A DNA stretch of 39,884 bases from a virus. The notes under the pieces are model-generated. The model was given only the letters and a program-made list of their open reading frames with translations. It was not told the origin of the DNA and ran no database searches. Made by a program: the position numbers and the translations under genes. Shown here in pieces: positions 21,654 to 29,014 of the stretch. The stretch's first letter is position 1; each line of letters begins with the position of its first letter. Where the stretch lies: positions 1 to 39,884 of IMG/VR virus record IMGVR_UViG_3300010430_004805, one strand, 5' to 3'.

Positions 21654-22814
21654 ATGGCCCCCACCCCGATCGAGATATTCCGCCCCGGCAAACACACCGC
21701 GACCAACGGGTCGCGGCTGGAGTTCACCGAGGACATGCTCGAGGCATCGGCCGCCGCCTACGATCCGGATGTCCATGAGGCCCCGATCGTCGTCGGCCAT
21801 CCGGCCAACGACGCGCCGGCCTATGGCTGGATCAGTGGCGTCAGCTACGCCGAAGGCTCCCTGACCGCCATGCCGTATCAGGTGAACGCGAGTTTTGCCG
21901 AACAGGTGAAGCGGGGTGCCTACAAGAAAGTCTCCGCCTCCTTCTACGCGCCGGATTCCGACGCGAACCCGGTGCCGGGCGTCTACTATCTGCGCCATGT
22001 CGGTTTTCTGGGCGCGCAGCCGCCGGCCCTGAAGGGTCTGCGGAGGGTCGAATTCGCCGGCGGCGACGACGGCGTCGTGACGGTAGAGTTCGGCGAATAC
22101 GAGGACCGCGTCGTCGCCCGCATGTTCCGCCGCCTTCGGGAATTCATCCTGGCCAAGCACGGCCAGGAAGACGCCGACACCATCCTGCCGGGCTACGAGA
22201 TCGATCTGCTGGCCGAAGAAGCCGGCCGAACCGACGCGCCGGCCTATGCCGAGCGGACCCCTGCTCCACCGACCCCTGCTGCATCCAAACAAGAGGACGA
22301 TGACATGACCAACGCCGCCGAGGCCGCCGCGCGCGCCGCCGAGCTGGATGAACGCGAAGCCGCCATCCGGCAGCGCGAGGCCGAATTCGCGGAACGCGAC
22401 GCCACCACCCGCCGGACCCAGATCGCCGATTTCGTTTCCGGCCTGGTCGAGAAGGGCCAGGTCCCGGCGCTGCGGAAACCGGCGATGGTCGCGTTCATGG
22501 AAACGCTGCGCGACGGCGCCGAGGGCGCGGTGGAATTCGCCGAGGCCGGCGACGACGGCAAGGAAGTTCCCGTCAAGAAGTCGCAGCTGCAGCTGTTCAA
22601 GGACATGGTCGCCGCGATGCCGGCGCTGGTCTCCTTCGGCGAGGTCGAGGGCGACGAACAGCCGGCCACGATCGCATCGGCCGTGGTCGCGCCGACCGGC
22701 TACACCGTCGACCGCGACCGCCAGGCGCTGCACGAAGAGGCCCTGGCCTATGCCGAGCAGCACAACATCCCTTACATCGACGCCGCCATGCGGGTCGAGC
22801 TGCGCCGCGCCTGA
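21654..22814 (+). CDS. I: Mu I-like prohead protease with C-terminal scaffold
   Basis: A 386-residue protein with GAGGA before the ATG. The N-terminal half is the Mu I protease: PIEIFRPGKHTATNG, APIVVGHP (H49), then KKVSASFY (candidate catalytic Ser94 or Ser96) and YLRHVGFLGAQPPALKGL. Residues ~218-386 form a coiled-coil scaffold (AAELDEREAAIRQREAEFAE), as in Mu where Z is read from within I. It would process the scaffold and head proteins during capsid maturation. The Pro-rich linker 200-217 separates the two parts. Confidence 0.92.
   Translation: MAPTPIEIFRPGKHTATNGSRLEFTEDMLEASAAAYDPDVHEAPIVVGHPANDAPAYGWISGVSYAEGSLTAMPYQVNASFAEQVKRGAYKKVSASFYAPDSDANPVPGVYYLRHVGFLGAQPPALKGLRRVEFAGGDDGVVTVEFGEYEDRVVARMFRRLREFILAKHGQEDADTILPGYEIDLLAEEAGRTDAPAYAERTPAPPTPAASKQEDDDMTNAAEAAARAAELDEREAAIRQREAEFAERDATTRRTQIADFVSGLVEKGQVPALRKPAMVAFMETLRDGAEGAVEFAEAGDDGKEVPVKKSQLQLFKDMVAAMPALVSFGEVEGDEQPATIASAVVAPTGYTVDRDRQALHEEALAYAEQHNIPYIDAAMRVELRRA
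22305..22814 (+). CDS. Z: Internal in-frame scaffold protein (Mu Z-like)
   Basis: ATG 22305 (residue 218 of the protease) follows AAGAGGACG and opens exactly at the start of the coiled-coil part (MTNAAEAAARAAELDERE). Mu produces its scaffold Z from an internal start inside I. This product would be 169 residues. It is inferred from the ribosome site and the domain boundary. Confidence 0.6.
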   Translation: MTNAAEAAARAAELDEREAAIRQREAEFAERDATTRRTQIADFVSGLVEKGQVPALRKPAMVAFMETLRDGAEGAVEFAEAGDDGKEVPVKKSQLQLFKDMVAAMPALVSFGEVEGDEQPATIASAVVAPTGYTVDRDRQALHEEALAYAEQHNIPYIDAAMRVELRRA

Positions 22815-22851
22815 CGCCCGGCCGAACCCCTAGCGAGAGGAACCTCCCAGC

Positions 22852-23193
22852 ATGCCCCCGACCGAAATGCCGATCCTGGCCCTCACCGTAAAAGCCGCCG
22901 CCGCGATCACCGGCCGCCGCTTCGTCGCCTATGACGACGCCATGGCCGGTGTGGCCGGCGAGAAGGTCATGGGCGTCGCCCAACGCAATGCGGAGATCGG
23001 TGATGCCGTCGCCATAACCCGCCTGGGCACCGCCATCGTCGAGACGGGCGGCGTGTTCAACCGTGGCGATGCCGTCATGACCGACAACCAGGGCCGCGCC
23101 GTGGTTCACGGCGGCACCACCGAGTATTTCGCAGGCGACGCGCTGGGTGACTCCGGCGGTGCGGGCGAATTCGTCGAGATCCTGCTGCGCTGA
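22852..23193 (+). CDS. DUF2190-like capsid decoration protein
   Basis: A 113-residue protein rich in beta segments (ILALTVKAAAAITGRRFVAY, GVAQRNAEIGDAVAITRLG, VFNRGDAVMTDNQGRAV). The arrangement matches DUF2190/head-fibre-like small proteins placed between scaffold and major capsid. It probably binds capsomer surfaces. The gene lies 37 bp after the protease gene. Confidence 0.75.
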   Translation: MPPTEMPILALTVKAAAAITGRRFVAYDDAMAGVAGEKVMGVAQRNAEIGDAVAITRLGTAIVETGGVFNRGDAVMTDNQGRAVVHGGTTEYFAGDALGDSGGAGEFVEILLR

Positions 23194-23239
23194 TCCGCGG
23201 CCAAGTCCAACCAGAAGGCACTAGGAAAGGAATTCCACA

Positions 23240-24181
23240 ATGGCGCCGCCCCTCTCTACCAGCGAAGCCCGGGTCGTCGACCCGATCCTGACCAACCACG
23301 CGCGCGGCTACATACATCCGAACCGCGTTGCCCACCTCCTGTTTCCGCATATCCCGGTGACGGTCCGCGGCGGCAGGCGGATCGAGTTCAACAAGGAGTC
23401 CTTCAAGCTCTATCAGACGCTGCGGGCGCCGGGCGCCGACCGGAAAAAGGTTCAGTTCGGTTTCCTGGGCAAGAAGTTCGCGCTCGAACAGCACAATCTC
23501 GTCGGGCTGCTGCCGACGGAAGTCCGCCAGGAAGCGGCAGTCGTCCCCGGCATCGACATGGGACGGCAGGCCGTCGAATCCGTCCAGGACATCATCTCGC
23601 TCGGCAAGGAACATCAGGCCGCCACACTGGCGCGCGACGCCGCGACCTATGACGCGAACCACAAGGTGACGCTCGCCGGCACGGACCAGTGGGACGATCC
23701 CGCCAGCGATCCCAAGGCCGACGTGAAGGTCGCGCGCGAGGCGATCCGCGGCTCCATCGGCATGGAACCGAACACGATGATCCTGGGGCCGAAAGTATAC
23801 CGGCACCTCGACGATCATCCCAAGCTGCTGGAGAAATTCAAATATACCTCCAGCGAATCCGTCACCACCGCCATGCTGGCTCGCTATTTTGACATCGAGA
23901 AGGTCGAAGTCGGTAAGGCGATCTACGCGGACGACAACGACGACTTCGTCGATGTCTGGGGCCTGGACGTCGTTCTGGCCTTTGTTGCGCCGCAAGGCGC
24001 GCAGCGGCAGCAAGCACCGTCCTACGGCTACACCTACCAACTCCAGGGCCATCCGGCCGTCGCGCCTGCGGAATGGGAGAAGGACAACAAGTCCTGGGAG
24101 TGGGACGTGACGGACGAATATTCGCCGGAGGTCGTCGGCGCCGAGGCCGGCTTCCTGATCCAGTCCGCCGTCTCCGGCTGA
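23240..24181 (+). CDS. Major capsid protein
   Basis: A 313-residue protein at the Mu T position. N-terminal sequence VVDPILTNHARGYIHPNRVA leads to RGGRRIEFNKESFKLYQTLR, EQHNLVGLLPTEVRQEA and a central helix (SVQDIISLGKEHQAATLARD). Later segments (EPNTMILGPKVYRHLDDHPK, VDVWGLDVVLAFV, SYGYTYQLQGHP) are typical of HK97-fold coat proteins in alphaproteobacterial Mu-like phages. No N-terminal delta domain is obvious; scaffolding is supplied by the Z-like protein. AAGGAATTCC precedes the start. Confidence 0.9.
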   Translation: MAPPLSTSEARVVDPILTNHARGYIHPNRVAHLLFPHIPVTVRGGRRIEFNKESFKLYQTLRAPGADRKKVQFGFLGKKFALEQHNLVGLLPTEVRQEAAVVPGIDMGRQAVESVQDIISLGKEHQAATLARDAATYDANHKVTLAGTDQWDDPASDPKADVKVAREAIRGSIGMEPNTMILGPKVYRHLDDHPKLLEKFKYTSSESVTTAMLARYFDIEKVEVGKAIYADDNDDFVDVWGLDVVLAFVAPQGAQRQQAPSYGYTYQLQGHPAVAPAEWEKDNKSWEWDVTDEYSPEVVGAEAGFLIQSAVSG

Positions 24182-24222
24182 TCGTTCGCCTAACTGAAAC
24201 CGCTTTCACGGGAAACTGAGAC

Positions 24223-24639
24223 ATGAATACTTATACCTGTAATTGGCCGGTCAAGCTGAACGGCAAGACCTACGGCGCCGGCCAGGACATCCCGGCTGAA
24301 GGCAAGGTCGCGCGCAATCTGGAGAATTCCGGCTCGATCTCGGCGTCCGCGACCGTCGTCGTGGAAAAGGCGAAGCCGGAACCGCTAACCGACGACCAGC
24401 TCGAAATGGTCGTCGCCGGCGCGGTCCGCCAGCTGAACCCGGAAACCAAGGGTCATTTTCTGAAGGACGGCAAACCCGATGTCGCCGCATTGCAGAAGAT
24501 CCTGGACGATGCCGGCATCAAGCATCAGTTGAGCGCGAAACAGCGCGATGCGATTTGGGAGAAGATCAAGCCGGCCCCGGCCGCGACCGAAGCCCCGGTG
24601 ACGGGAAAGACGGAGGGCGAGGGTTCCGCGTCGGCGTAG
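24223..24639 (+). CDS. Mu gp35/HI1506-like head protein
   Basis: A 138-residue protein. The N-terminal beta part (PVKLNGKTYGAGQDIPAEG) is followed by TDDQLEMVVAGAVRQLNP and a helical module (GKPDVAALQKILDDAGI, LSAKQRDAIWEKI), as in FluMu HI1506 and Mu gp35. Its C-terminus is a low-complexity tail (GKTEGEGSASA). The TAG stop lies inside a tRNA gene (bases 8-10 of the tRNA). Confidence 0.82.
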   Translation: MNTYTCNWPVKLNGKTYGAGQDIPAEGKVARNLENSGSISASATVVVEKAKPEPLTDDQLEMVVAGAVRQLNPETKGHFLKDGKPDVAALQKILDDAGIKHQLSAKQRDAIWEKIKPAPAATEAPVTGKTEGEGSASA

Positions 24640-24705
24640 AGCAGATGGTAGCTCGCCAGGCTCATAACCTGGAGGTCGCGGGTTCAAGTCCCGCCGCCGC
24701 AACCA
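24630..24705 (+). tRNA. Initiator-type tRNA-Met (CAU), phage-encoded
   Basis: A 76-nt cloverleaf ending in encoded CCA. D arm GAGC/GCTC with GG at 18-19, anticodon arm CCAGG-CTCATAA-CCTGG (anticodon CAT 24663-24665), variable loop AGGTC, T arm GCGGG-TTCAAGT-CCCGC. Initiator features: unpaired 1:72 (G/A), A11:U24 in the D stem, C3:G70 and G4:C69. Deviations: 2:71 is U/C and the 29:41 pair is A:U rather than G:C. The first ten bases overlap the end of the gp35-like gene. Either a functional extra tRNA-fMet or a slightly degenerate copy. Confidence 0.85.
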
Positions 24706-24727
24706 ATACCTGAGAGCGGGGGAAAGA

Positions 24728-24833
24728 CCGGGACTTGCATCCCGGAATGAAGGGCGGAAGGCCTGATCCAACCGTCCAGACCCCAGACAAGCGGAAGACC
24801 CCCGGCGTCGTGATCAGGCCATGACGCCGGGGG
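24728..24833 (+). other. Structured leader between tRNA and gp36-like gene
   Basis: CCGGGA-CTTGCA-TCCCGG (24728-24745) is a perfect small hairpin. CCCCCGGCGTC...GACGCCGGGGG (24799-24833) extends to a 14-bp stem with one G-U pair. The loop of the latter (GATCAGGCC, 24812-24820) is complementary to GGCCTGATC at 24760-24768, so two alternative folds are possible. No T-run follows, so a classical terminator is not certain. No gene lies in 24706-24852. Confidence 0.55.
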
Positions 24834-24852
24834 CTGCGAATTTAGAGGCATC

Positions 24853-25275
24853 ATGAATTACGCCACGAAACAGGACATGATCGACCGGTTCGGTGAACCG
24901 GATTTGATCGAACTGACGGACCGCGTGGCGCCCTACGTCGCGGCGATCGTCGACGCTGTCCTGGACCGGGCGATGGCCGATGCCGACCAGGAAGTCGATT
25001 CCTACCTGCGCACCCGCTACGACCTGCCGCTCCAGACCGTTCCCGCCATCGTTCCGCGACTGGCCTGCGATATCGCCTTCTATCTGCTGCATCACGGCAG
25101 GGCGACCGAGGAAGTGGCGAAGCGATATCAGAACGCGACCAAGCTGCTGCGGTCGATCTCCAAGAGGGAAATGGATCTCGGTATCGAAGAAGATCAGCCG
25201 CCCTCAACCAACATGAACATCCGCGTCGATTCCCCTGCGCGGATCTTCACCGACGAAACGCTGGGTGATTACTGA
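24853..25275 (+). CDS. DUF1320 head completion protein (Mu gp36-like)
   Basis: A 140-residue protein matching DUF1320: YATKQDMIDRFGEPDLIELT at the N-terminus, AIVDAVLDRAMADADQEVDS and YLRTRYDLPLQTVPAIVPRL in the middle, and KRYQNATKLLRSISK. These form the adaptor below the portal in related phages. It ends with TGATG, coupling to the G-like gene. Confidence 0.93.
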   Translation: MNYATKQDMIDRFGEPDLIELTDRVAPYVAAIVDAVLDRAMADADQEVDSYLRTRYDLPLQTVPAIVPRLACDIAFYLLHHGRATEEVAKRYQNATKLLRSISKREMDLGIEEDQPPSTNMNIRVDSPARIFTDETLGDY

Positions 25276-25787
25276 TGGGCGCACGCATTCACGCCAACGT
25301 CGCCGACATCGTCCGGACCCGAAAGGGCCTGGCGCGGAAACTGGCCCGGGCCGGCCGCAAGGACGATCTGCTGCACGAGATCGGCCTCTACCTGGTCGAG
25401 TCCTCACAGAACCGCTTCGAGGATCAGATCGGGCCGGACGGCAAGGAGTGGAAGGTTTCCGGCCGCGTCGCCGCTTCGGGTGGCCAAACCCTGGTCAAGG
25501 ACGGCCATCTGCGCGCCTCGATCACCTATCGCCTGCGCGGCGGCTCGGTCGAGGCCGGTTCGAACCTGATCTATGCCGGCGTCCATCAGAAGGGCGCGAC
25601 CATCCGCGCGAAAACCGCGAAGGGCCTGATCTTCCAGGTGCCCGGCAAGCCGGGCGACAACGACGTCTCGTACCGAAGGGTTCAGTCGGTCACCATTCCC
25701 GCCCGGCCCTATATGGGCATCAACGCCGCCGATCGACGCGAGATCCGCGAGATCGTCGAAGACCATCTTCGGGAGGCGCTGGAATGA
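25275..25787 (+). CDS. G: Virion morphogenesis / tail completion protein (Mu G-like)
   Basis: A 170-residue protein of the Phage_tail_S family: LLHEIGLYLVESSQNRFEDQ, GPDGKEWKVS, LVKDGHLRASITYRLRGGSV, then IYAGVHQKGATI and IPARPYMGINAADRREI. In Mu, G lies just after F; here it lies between gp36 and gp37 as in some other Mu-like prophages. It acts in tail or head completion. Confidence 0.92.
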   Translation: MGARIHANVADIVRTRKGLARKLARAGRKDDLLHEIGLYLVESSQNRFEDQIGPDGKEWKVSGRVAASGGQTLVKDGHLRASITYRLRGGSVEAGSNLIYAGVHQKGATIRAKTAKGLIFQVPGKPGDNDVSYRRVQSVTIPARPYMGINAADRREIREIVEDHLREALE

Positions 25788-26368
25788 TCGGACAGATCGA
25801 GGACGGCATCCTGGCGACGTTGAAGGCGGCCGAGACGGCGGGTCTGCTGGGCTACCAGTTCGCCAATCTGGAAAGCTATTCCGAACGCCTCACCGAGGAT
25901 CAGCTCGTCGACATGGCCAACCGCGGGCCGTCCGCCTGGGTGGTTTGGGTCGGCGACACCGTCATTCGAACCGTCCAGGGCGAAAAGCATCTCCGCGGCA
26001 CTTTCGACGTGCTGGTGGGCACCCGCAGTCTGCGCAACCAGAAGGCCGCGCGGCACGGCGCCGGCGACACTGTGGGCGCGTATCAGATGGCGGCCGACGT
26101 GGTGGCCGTGCTGGACGGCAGTTCCGTGGGCCTGCCGCTGCTGGCGCCGTTGGAGATGAGCCGCCGCGGCGTCATCGCCGTTCGGGAATCCGACAAGCGG
26201 ACGGCCGCGATCTATGCGGTCACCTTCAGCTGCGACTACGCAATCCAGCGCGCGCATCTCGATCTGGAAGATTTCACCCTGGTCGCCGGCGACTGGGCGC
26301 TGCCCGGGCAGCCGCCGCAGGAAGAGCCCGAACCCGATTATCTGGCCAATCCGGACAATCCGGAATAG
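25784..26368 (+). CDS. Mu gp37-like protein (DUF1834)
   Basis: A 194-residue protein coupled to G by ATGA. Family features: MIGQIEDGILATLKAAET, GPSAWVVWVGDT, RGTFDVLVGTRSLRNQKAAR and IQRAHLDLEDFTLVAGDW. The C-terminus is a short acidic-Pro tail (PPQEEPEPDYLANPDNPE). Likely a tail terminator-type protein at the head-tail joint. Confidence 0.9.
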   Translation: MIGQIEDGILATLKAAETAGLLGYQFANLESYSERLTEDQLVDMANRGPSAWVVWVGDTVIRTVQGEKHLRGTFDVLVGTRSLRNQKAARHGAGDTVGAYQMAADVVAVLDGSSVGLPLLAPLEMSRRGVIAVRESDKRTAAIYAVTFSCDYAIQRAHLDLEDFTLVAGDWALPGQPPQEEPEPDYLANPDNPE

Positions 26369-26403
26369 CCGCGACCGGAACAGCCGCGAAAGGAGCGCGC
26401 AAC

Positions 26404-26586
26404 ATGACCGACAACACGTTGAAGGTTCGACCCAAGGAAGGTCTTTCGGTGCCCTTCCAGGATGGGTCCGGAAACCTGCCGCACGGCAAGGACACGACGG
26501 TGCCGAAAAACCGGTACTGGAACCGCCTGCTGCTCGCCGGCGACGTCGTCGTAGCCGCCCCGAAGCCCACTGCCAAGAAGGACTGA
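26404..26586 (+). CDS. DUF2635 protein (Mu gp38-like)
   Basis: A 60-residue protein: LKVRPKEGLSVPFQDGSGNL and VPKNRYWNRLLLAGDVVV match DUF2635, found directly before the sheath gene in Mu-like phages. Function unknown. GGAGCGCGC precedes the ATG. Confidence 0.9.
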   Translation: MTDNTLKVRPKEGLSVPFQDGSGNLPHGKDTTVPKNRYWNRLLLAGDVVVAAPKPTAKKD

Positions 26587-26593
26587 CCGGACC

Positions 26594-28078
26594 ATGACAA
26601 TCGACTTCAAGGATATCCCGCTCGATCTGCACCGCCCGGGGACCTACGTCGAGATCGACGAGAGCCTGGCCTTCCAAGGCCTCGCCGTCTTCTCGCAGCG
26701 GATCGTCATCATCGCGCAGATGTTCACCGCCGGCGGCAATGCCGGAACGGCCGCGCCGCTCACGTTGCAGAACCTGACCCGCGTGGAGGATGCCGACCAG
26801 GCGTTCGGCCCGGGCAGCATGGCCGCGCGCTGCTTCCGTTCCGTCAAGAACGTGAACGAGCATAACGAAGTGAAGGTCATGGGCATCGCCGATGACGGCG
26901 CGGCGACCGCGGCCGAGGGCGCGGTGGAATTCACCGCGGTACCGACCGTGAACGGTACGCTCGAGGTCCGGATCGCCGGCCAGCGCGTGCGGATCGCGGC
27001 AAAGACGACCGACACGGTGACGACCCTGGCGGCCGCACTGGCGGCGGCCATCAATGACGAAGACCAACTGCCGGTCACGGCCGTCGCCGCGCTCGGCGTC
27101 GTCACGCTGACCGCGAAACATGCGGGCGAGGCCGGCAACGATATCGATATCAGGGTCGGTTATTTCCTGGATGGCCCGCTGCCGCTCGGCATCGGCATCA
27201 CGATCACGGACATGGCGGGCGGGGCTGCCAACCCGGATATCTCGACCGCCCTGGCGGCCCTGGACGAGCTGGAGATCTACGACAGTTTCGTCATCCCCTA
27301 TACCGACGCCGCGAACCTGCTGGCGATCGAGACGGAACTGGCGGACCGGTTCACGGCCCTGCGCGCGGTGGACGGCGTGAACTTCGTCGCGGTCCGCAAC
27401 ACCTATGCCGGCTCCATCACCGCGGCGGAAGCGCGCGACTCGCAGTTCACGCTGATGGCCGCGCTCGGCAAATCGCCGACGCCGCCCTGGGAGATCGCGG
27501 CCGCATATGCCGGCGTCACGACCTATGCGGCGACGGTCGATCCCGGCCGGCCGTTCAAGACGCTCGAGCTGACCGGCGTCCTGCCGCCCAATGAAGGCGT
27601 CGACCGGTTCGACGATACCGAGCGCGAACTGCTGCTGCAGAAGGGCGCCGCCACCTTCAGGATCACGGCCGACAACCGGGTCGTCATCGAGCGCGCCGTC
27701 ACGACCTACAAGACCACGGCGAACGGTGCGGAGGATCCTTCCTATCAGGATCTGAACACGATCCGCCTGATGACCTATTACCGCCGGTCGGTGGTGAATT
27801 GGTGGGACCGAAAGTTCCCGCGCCACAAGCTGGCCGACAACAATCAGCCGGTGAACAACGGCCAGTCCATCATGACGCCGGCGACGGCGGAAGCGCAGCA
27901 GACCGCGCATTACGAGCGGCTGGTGAATGCGGGACTGTTCCAGGATCTCGCCGGCTACAAGCGGGATCTGCGCGCAGAGAAGAACGCCCAGGTGCCGGGG
28001 CGCCTGGATATCTTCGACCGGCCGCGGCCGATCGGCCAACTGCAGATCACCGCCATCCGCGCCGCGTTCCGTCTGTAG
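26594..28078 (+). CDS. L: Tail sheath protein (Mu L-like)
   Basis: A 494-residue protein. N-terminal HRPGTYVEIDESLAFQGLAV and the C-terminal region (GYKRDLRAEKNAQVPGRLDI, QLQITAIRAAFRL) match Mu L. A middle insertion domain lies at about 90-220. The sheath contracts around the tube to drive DNA injection. 45 bp separate it from the tube gene, with AGGAGG before the next start. Confidence 0.94.
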   Translation: MTIDFKDIPLDLHRPGTYVEIDESLAFQGLAVFSQRIVIIAQMFTAGGNAGTAAPLTLQNLTRVEDADQAFGPGSMAARCFRSVKNVNEHNEVKVMGIADDGAATAAEGAVEFTAVPTVNGTLEVRIAGQRVRIAAKTTDTVTTLAAALAAAINDEDQLPVTAVAALGVVTLTAKHAGEAGNDIDIRVGYFLDGPLPLGIGITITDMAGGAANPDISTALAALDELEIYDSFVIPYTDAANLLAIETELADRFTALRAVDGVNFVAVRNTYAGSITAAEARDSQFTLMAALGKSPTPPWEIAAAYAGVTTYAATVDPGRPFKTLELTGVLPPNEGVDRFDDTERELLLQKGAATFRITADNRVVIERAVTTYKTTANGAEDPSYQDLNTIRLMTYYRRSVVNWWDRKFPRHKLADNNQPVNNGQSIMTPATAEAQQTAHYERLVNAGLFQDLAGYKRDLRAEKNAQVPGRLDIFDRPRPIGQLQITAIRAAFRL

Positions 28079-28126
28079 CCGTCCCAACAAGTAAGACCCA
28101 GCACGTAACACTAGGAGGTCACGACA

Positions 28127-28501
28127 ATGGCTAAAATTCTCGGCGATGCCGTCATCAAGGTGAACGGCGGCGTCCTCAAGACCATCGAAGGGTCCGGCCG
28201 GCTTCAGACAGGCGGCCTGAACGGCAAGACCCGCAAAGGCGGCGGTAAGATCCATGGCCCCGCGAAGGTCATGATGGAATCCCGGATCTCCTTCGACGTG
28301 CTGGTCGATGGCGACCTGGACACGGCCGCGCTGCGCGAAATCGACGACGCGACGGTGGAATTCGCGGACGCCAATGGCGGACCGGCCTGGGTCGTCAACC
28401 GCGCCTGGTTCGTCGAGCTGGGCGAGATCGAGGAAGGCGAGGATTCCAAAATGTCCGTCACGCTGGAAGGCGAGCCTGCGCAGAAGGTGGGGGCAAGCTG
28501 A
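28127..28501 (+). CDS. M: Tail tube protein (Mu M-like)
   Basis: A 124-residue beta-rich protein: VIKVNGGVLKTIEGSGRLQT, KVMMESRISFDVLVDGDLDT and FVELGEIEEGEDSKMSVTLE, matching the Mu-type phage tail tube family. It polymerises into the inner tube. AGGAGGTCAC precedes the ATG, the strongest ribosome site in this stretch, consistent with high output. It overlaps the chaperone start. Confidence 0.93.
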   Translation: MAKILGDAVIKVNGGVLKTIEGSGRLQTGGLNGKTRKGGGKIHGPAKVMMESRISFDVLVDGDLDTAALREIDDATVEFADANGGPAWVVNRAWFVELGEIEEGEDSKMSVTLEGEPAQKVGAS

Positions 28502-28902
28502 TGGAAACCCGCGTCACCGTCACTGGGGTCGAAGGCAACGGCATCGTCATCGGCGAGCGTCACTATACGACCGTCGTGATGCGTCAGTTGAACGCGGCCG
28601 AGCTGATCGCCGCGGCCGAGGCGGGCGAGGTCCTGAAGATCATGCCCGGCGCCGGCGCGATCCTGGTGCATTCCGCCGTTGTCACGCTGCGCGAGCGGAT
28701 CTGCCGCAGCGTCGCTCGACTGGAGACGGCTGACGGTCAAGAGCACCCAGGCCCGCTCAACAAGAGCTTTCTCGCGAACTTCTCGAGCACCGACTACGAC
28801 CGTCTCATCGACGCCATGGACGAGATCGACGCGGCCGCGGCCGGCGCCGCCAAGCGCGGGGCGGAACTGGGGCGAAACGAAGGCGCTGGCGGCGAAACTT
28901 GA
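28501..28902 (+). CDS. Tail assembly chaperone, zero-frame product (Mu gp41-like)
   Basis: A 133-residue helical protein (MRQLNAAELIAAAEAGEVLK, LRERICRSVARLETADG, SSTDYDRLIDAMDEIDAAAA) at the usual position between tube and tape measure. It should bind the tape measure during tail assembly. A G-run with CGA (28869-28875) near its end leads into the overlapping frame that gives the longer form. Confidence 0.88.
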   Translation: METRVTVTGVEGNGIVIGERHYTTVVMRQLNAAELIAAAEAGEVLKIMPGAGAILVHSAVVTLRERICRSVARLETADGQEHPGPLNKSFLANFSSTDYDRLIDAMDEIDAAAAGAAKRGAELGRNEGAGGET

Positions 28903-29005
28903 AGACCTGATCCTGATCGTCAGCCGGCTCTGCCCCGGCTGGACCCGAACGGAGATCGCGTCGATGACGCCCCAGCGCCTGGTGCGTCTGGTCCCGAAAC
29001 AGTAG
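28501..29005 (+). CDS. Tail assembly chaperone, frameshifted long product (Mu gp41-42-like)
   Basis: A second frame continues past 28902 to a TAG at 29003-29005 and encodes ALAAKLEDLILIVSRLCPGW and TRTEIASMTPQRLVRLVPKQ, with no start of its own. Joining requires a -2 (or +1) shift; Mu is known to use -2 at this gene pair. A slip at GGGGCGA (28869-28875) would give about 168 residues. The sequence context strongly resembles the Mu case; the exact shift point is inferred. Confidence 0.75.
28869..28875 (+). promoter_or_regulatory. Candidate programmed frameshift site
   Basis: GGGGCGA is read as ctG GGG CGA in the zero frame, ten codons before its stop. Moving back two bases places the ribosome in the frame that runs to 29005. 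Confidence 0.6.
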
Positions 29006-29014
29006 GAGCCGCAA

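Noticed and set aside
24728-24745. Possible second tRNA anticodon arm
   Set aside because: The stem is 6 bp with a 6-base loop and no D or T arm is found around it.
24385-24771. Leftward peptide containing DLNPRPPGYEP
   Set aside because: This motif is a familiar artefact of reading tRNA genes backwards; it supports the tRNA instead.
25709-28255. An 848-codon leftward reading
   Set aside because: It mirrors gp37, gp38 and the sheath gene, and no recognisable domain is present.
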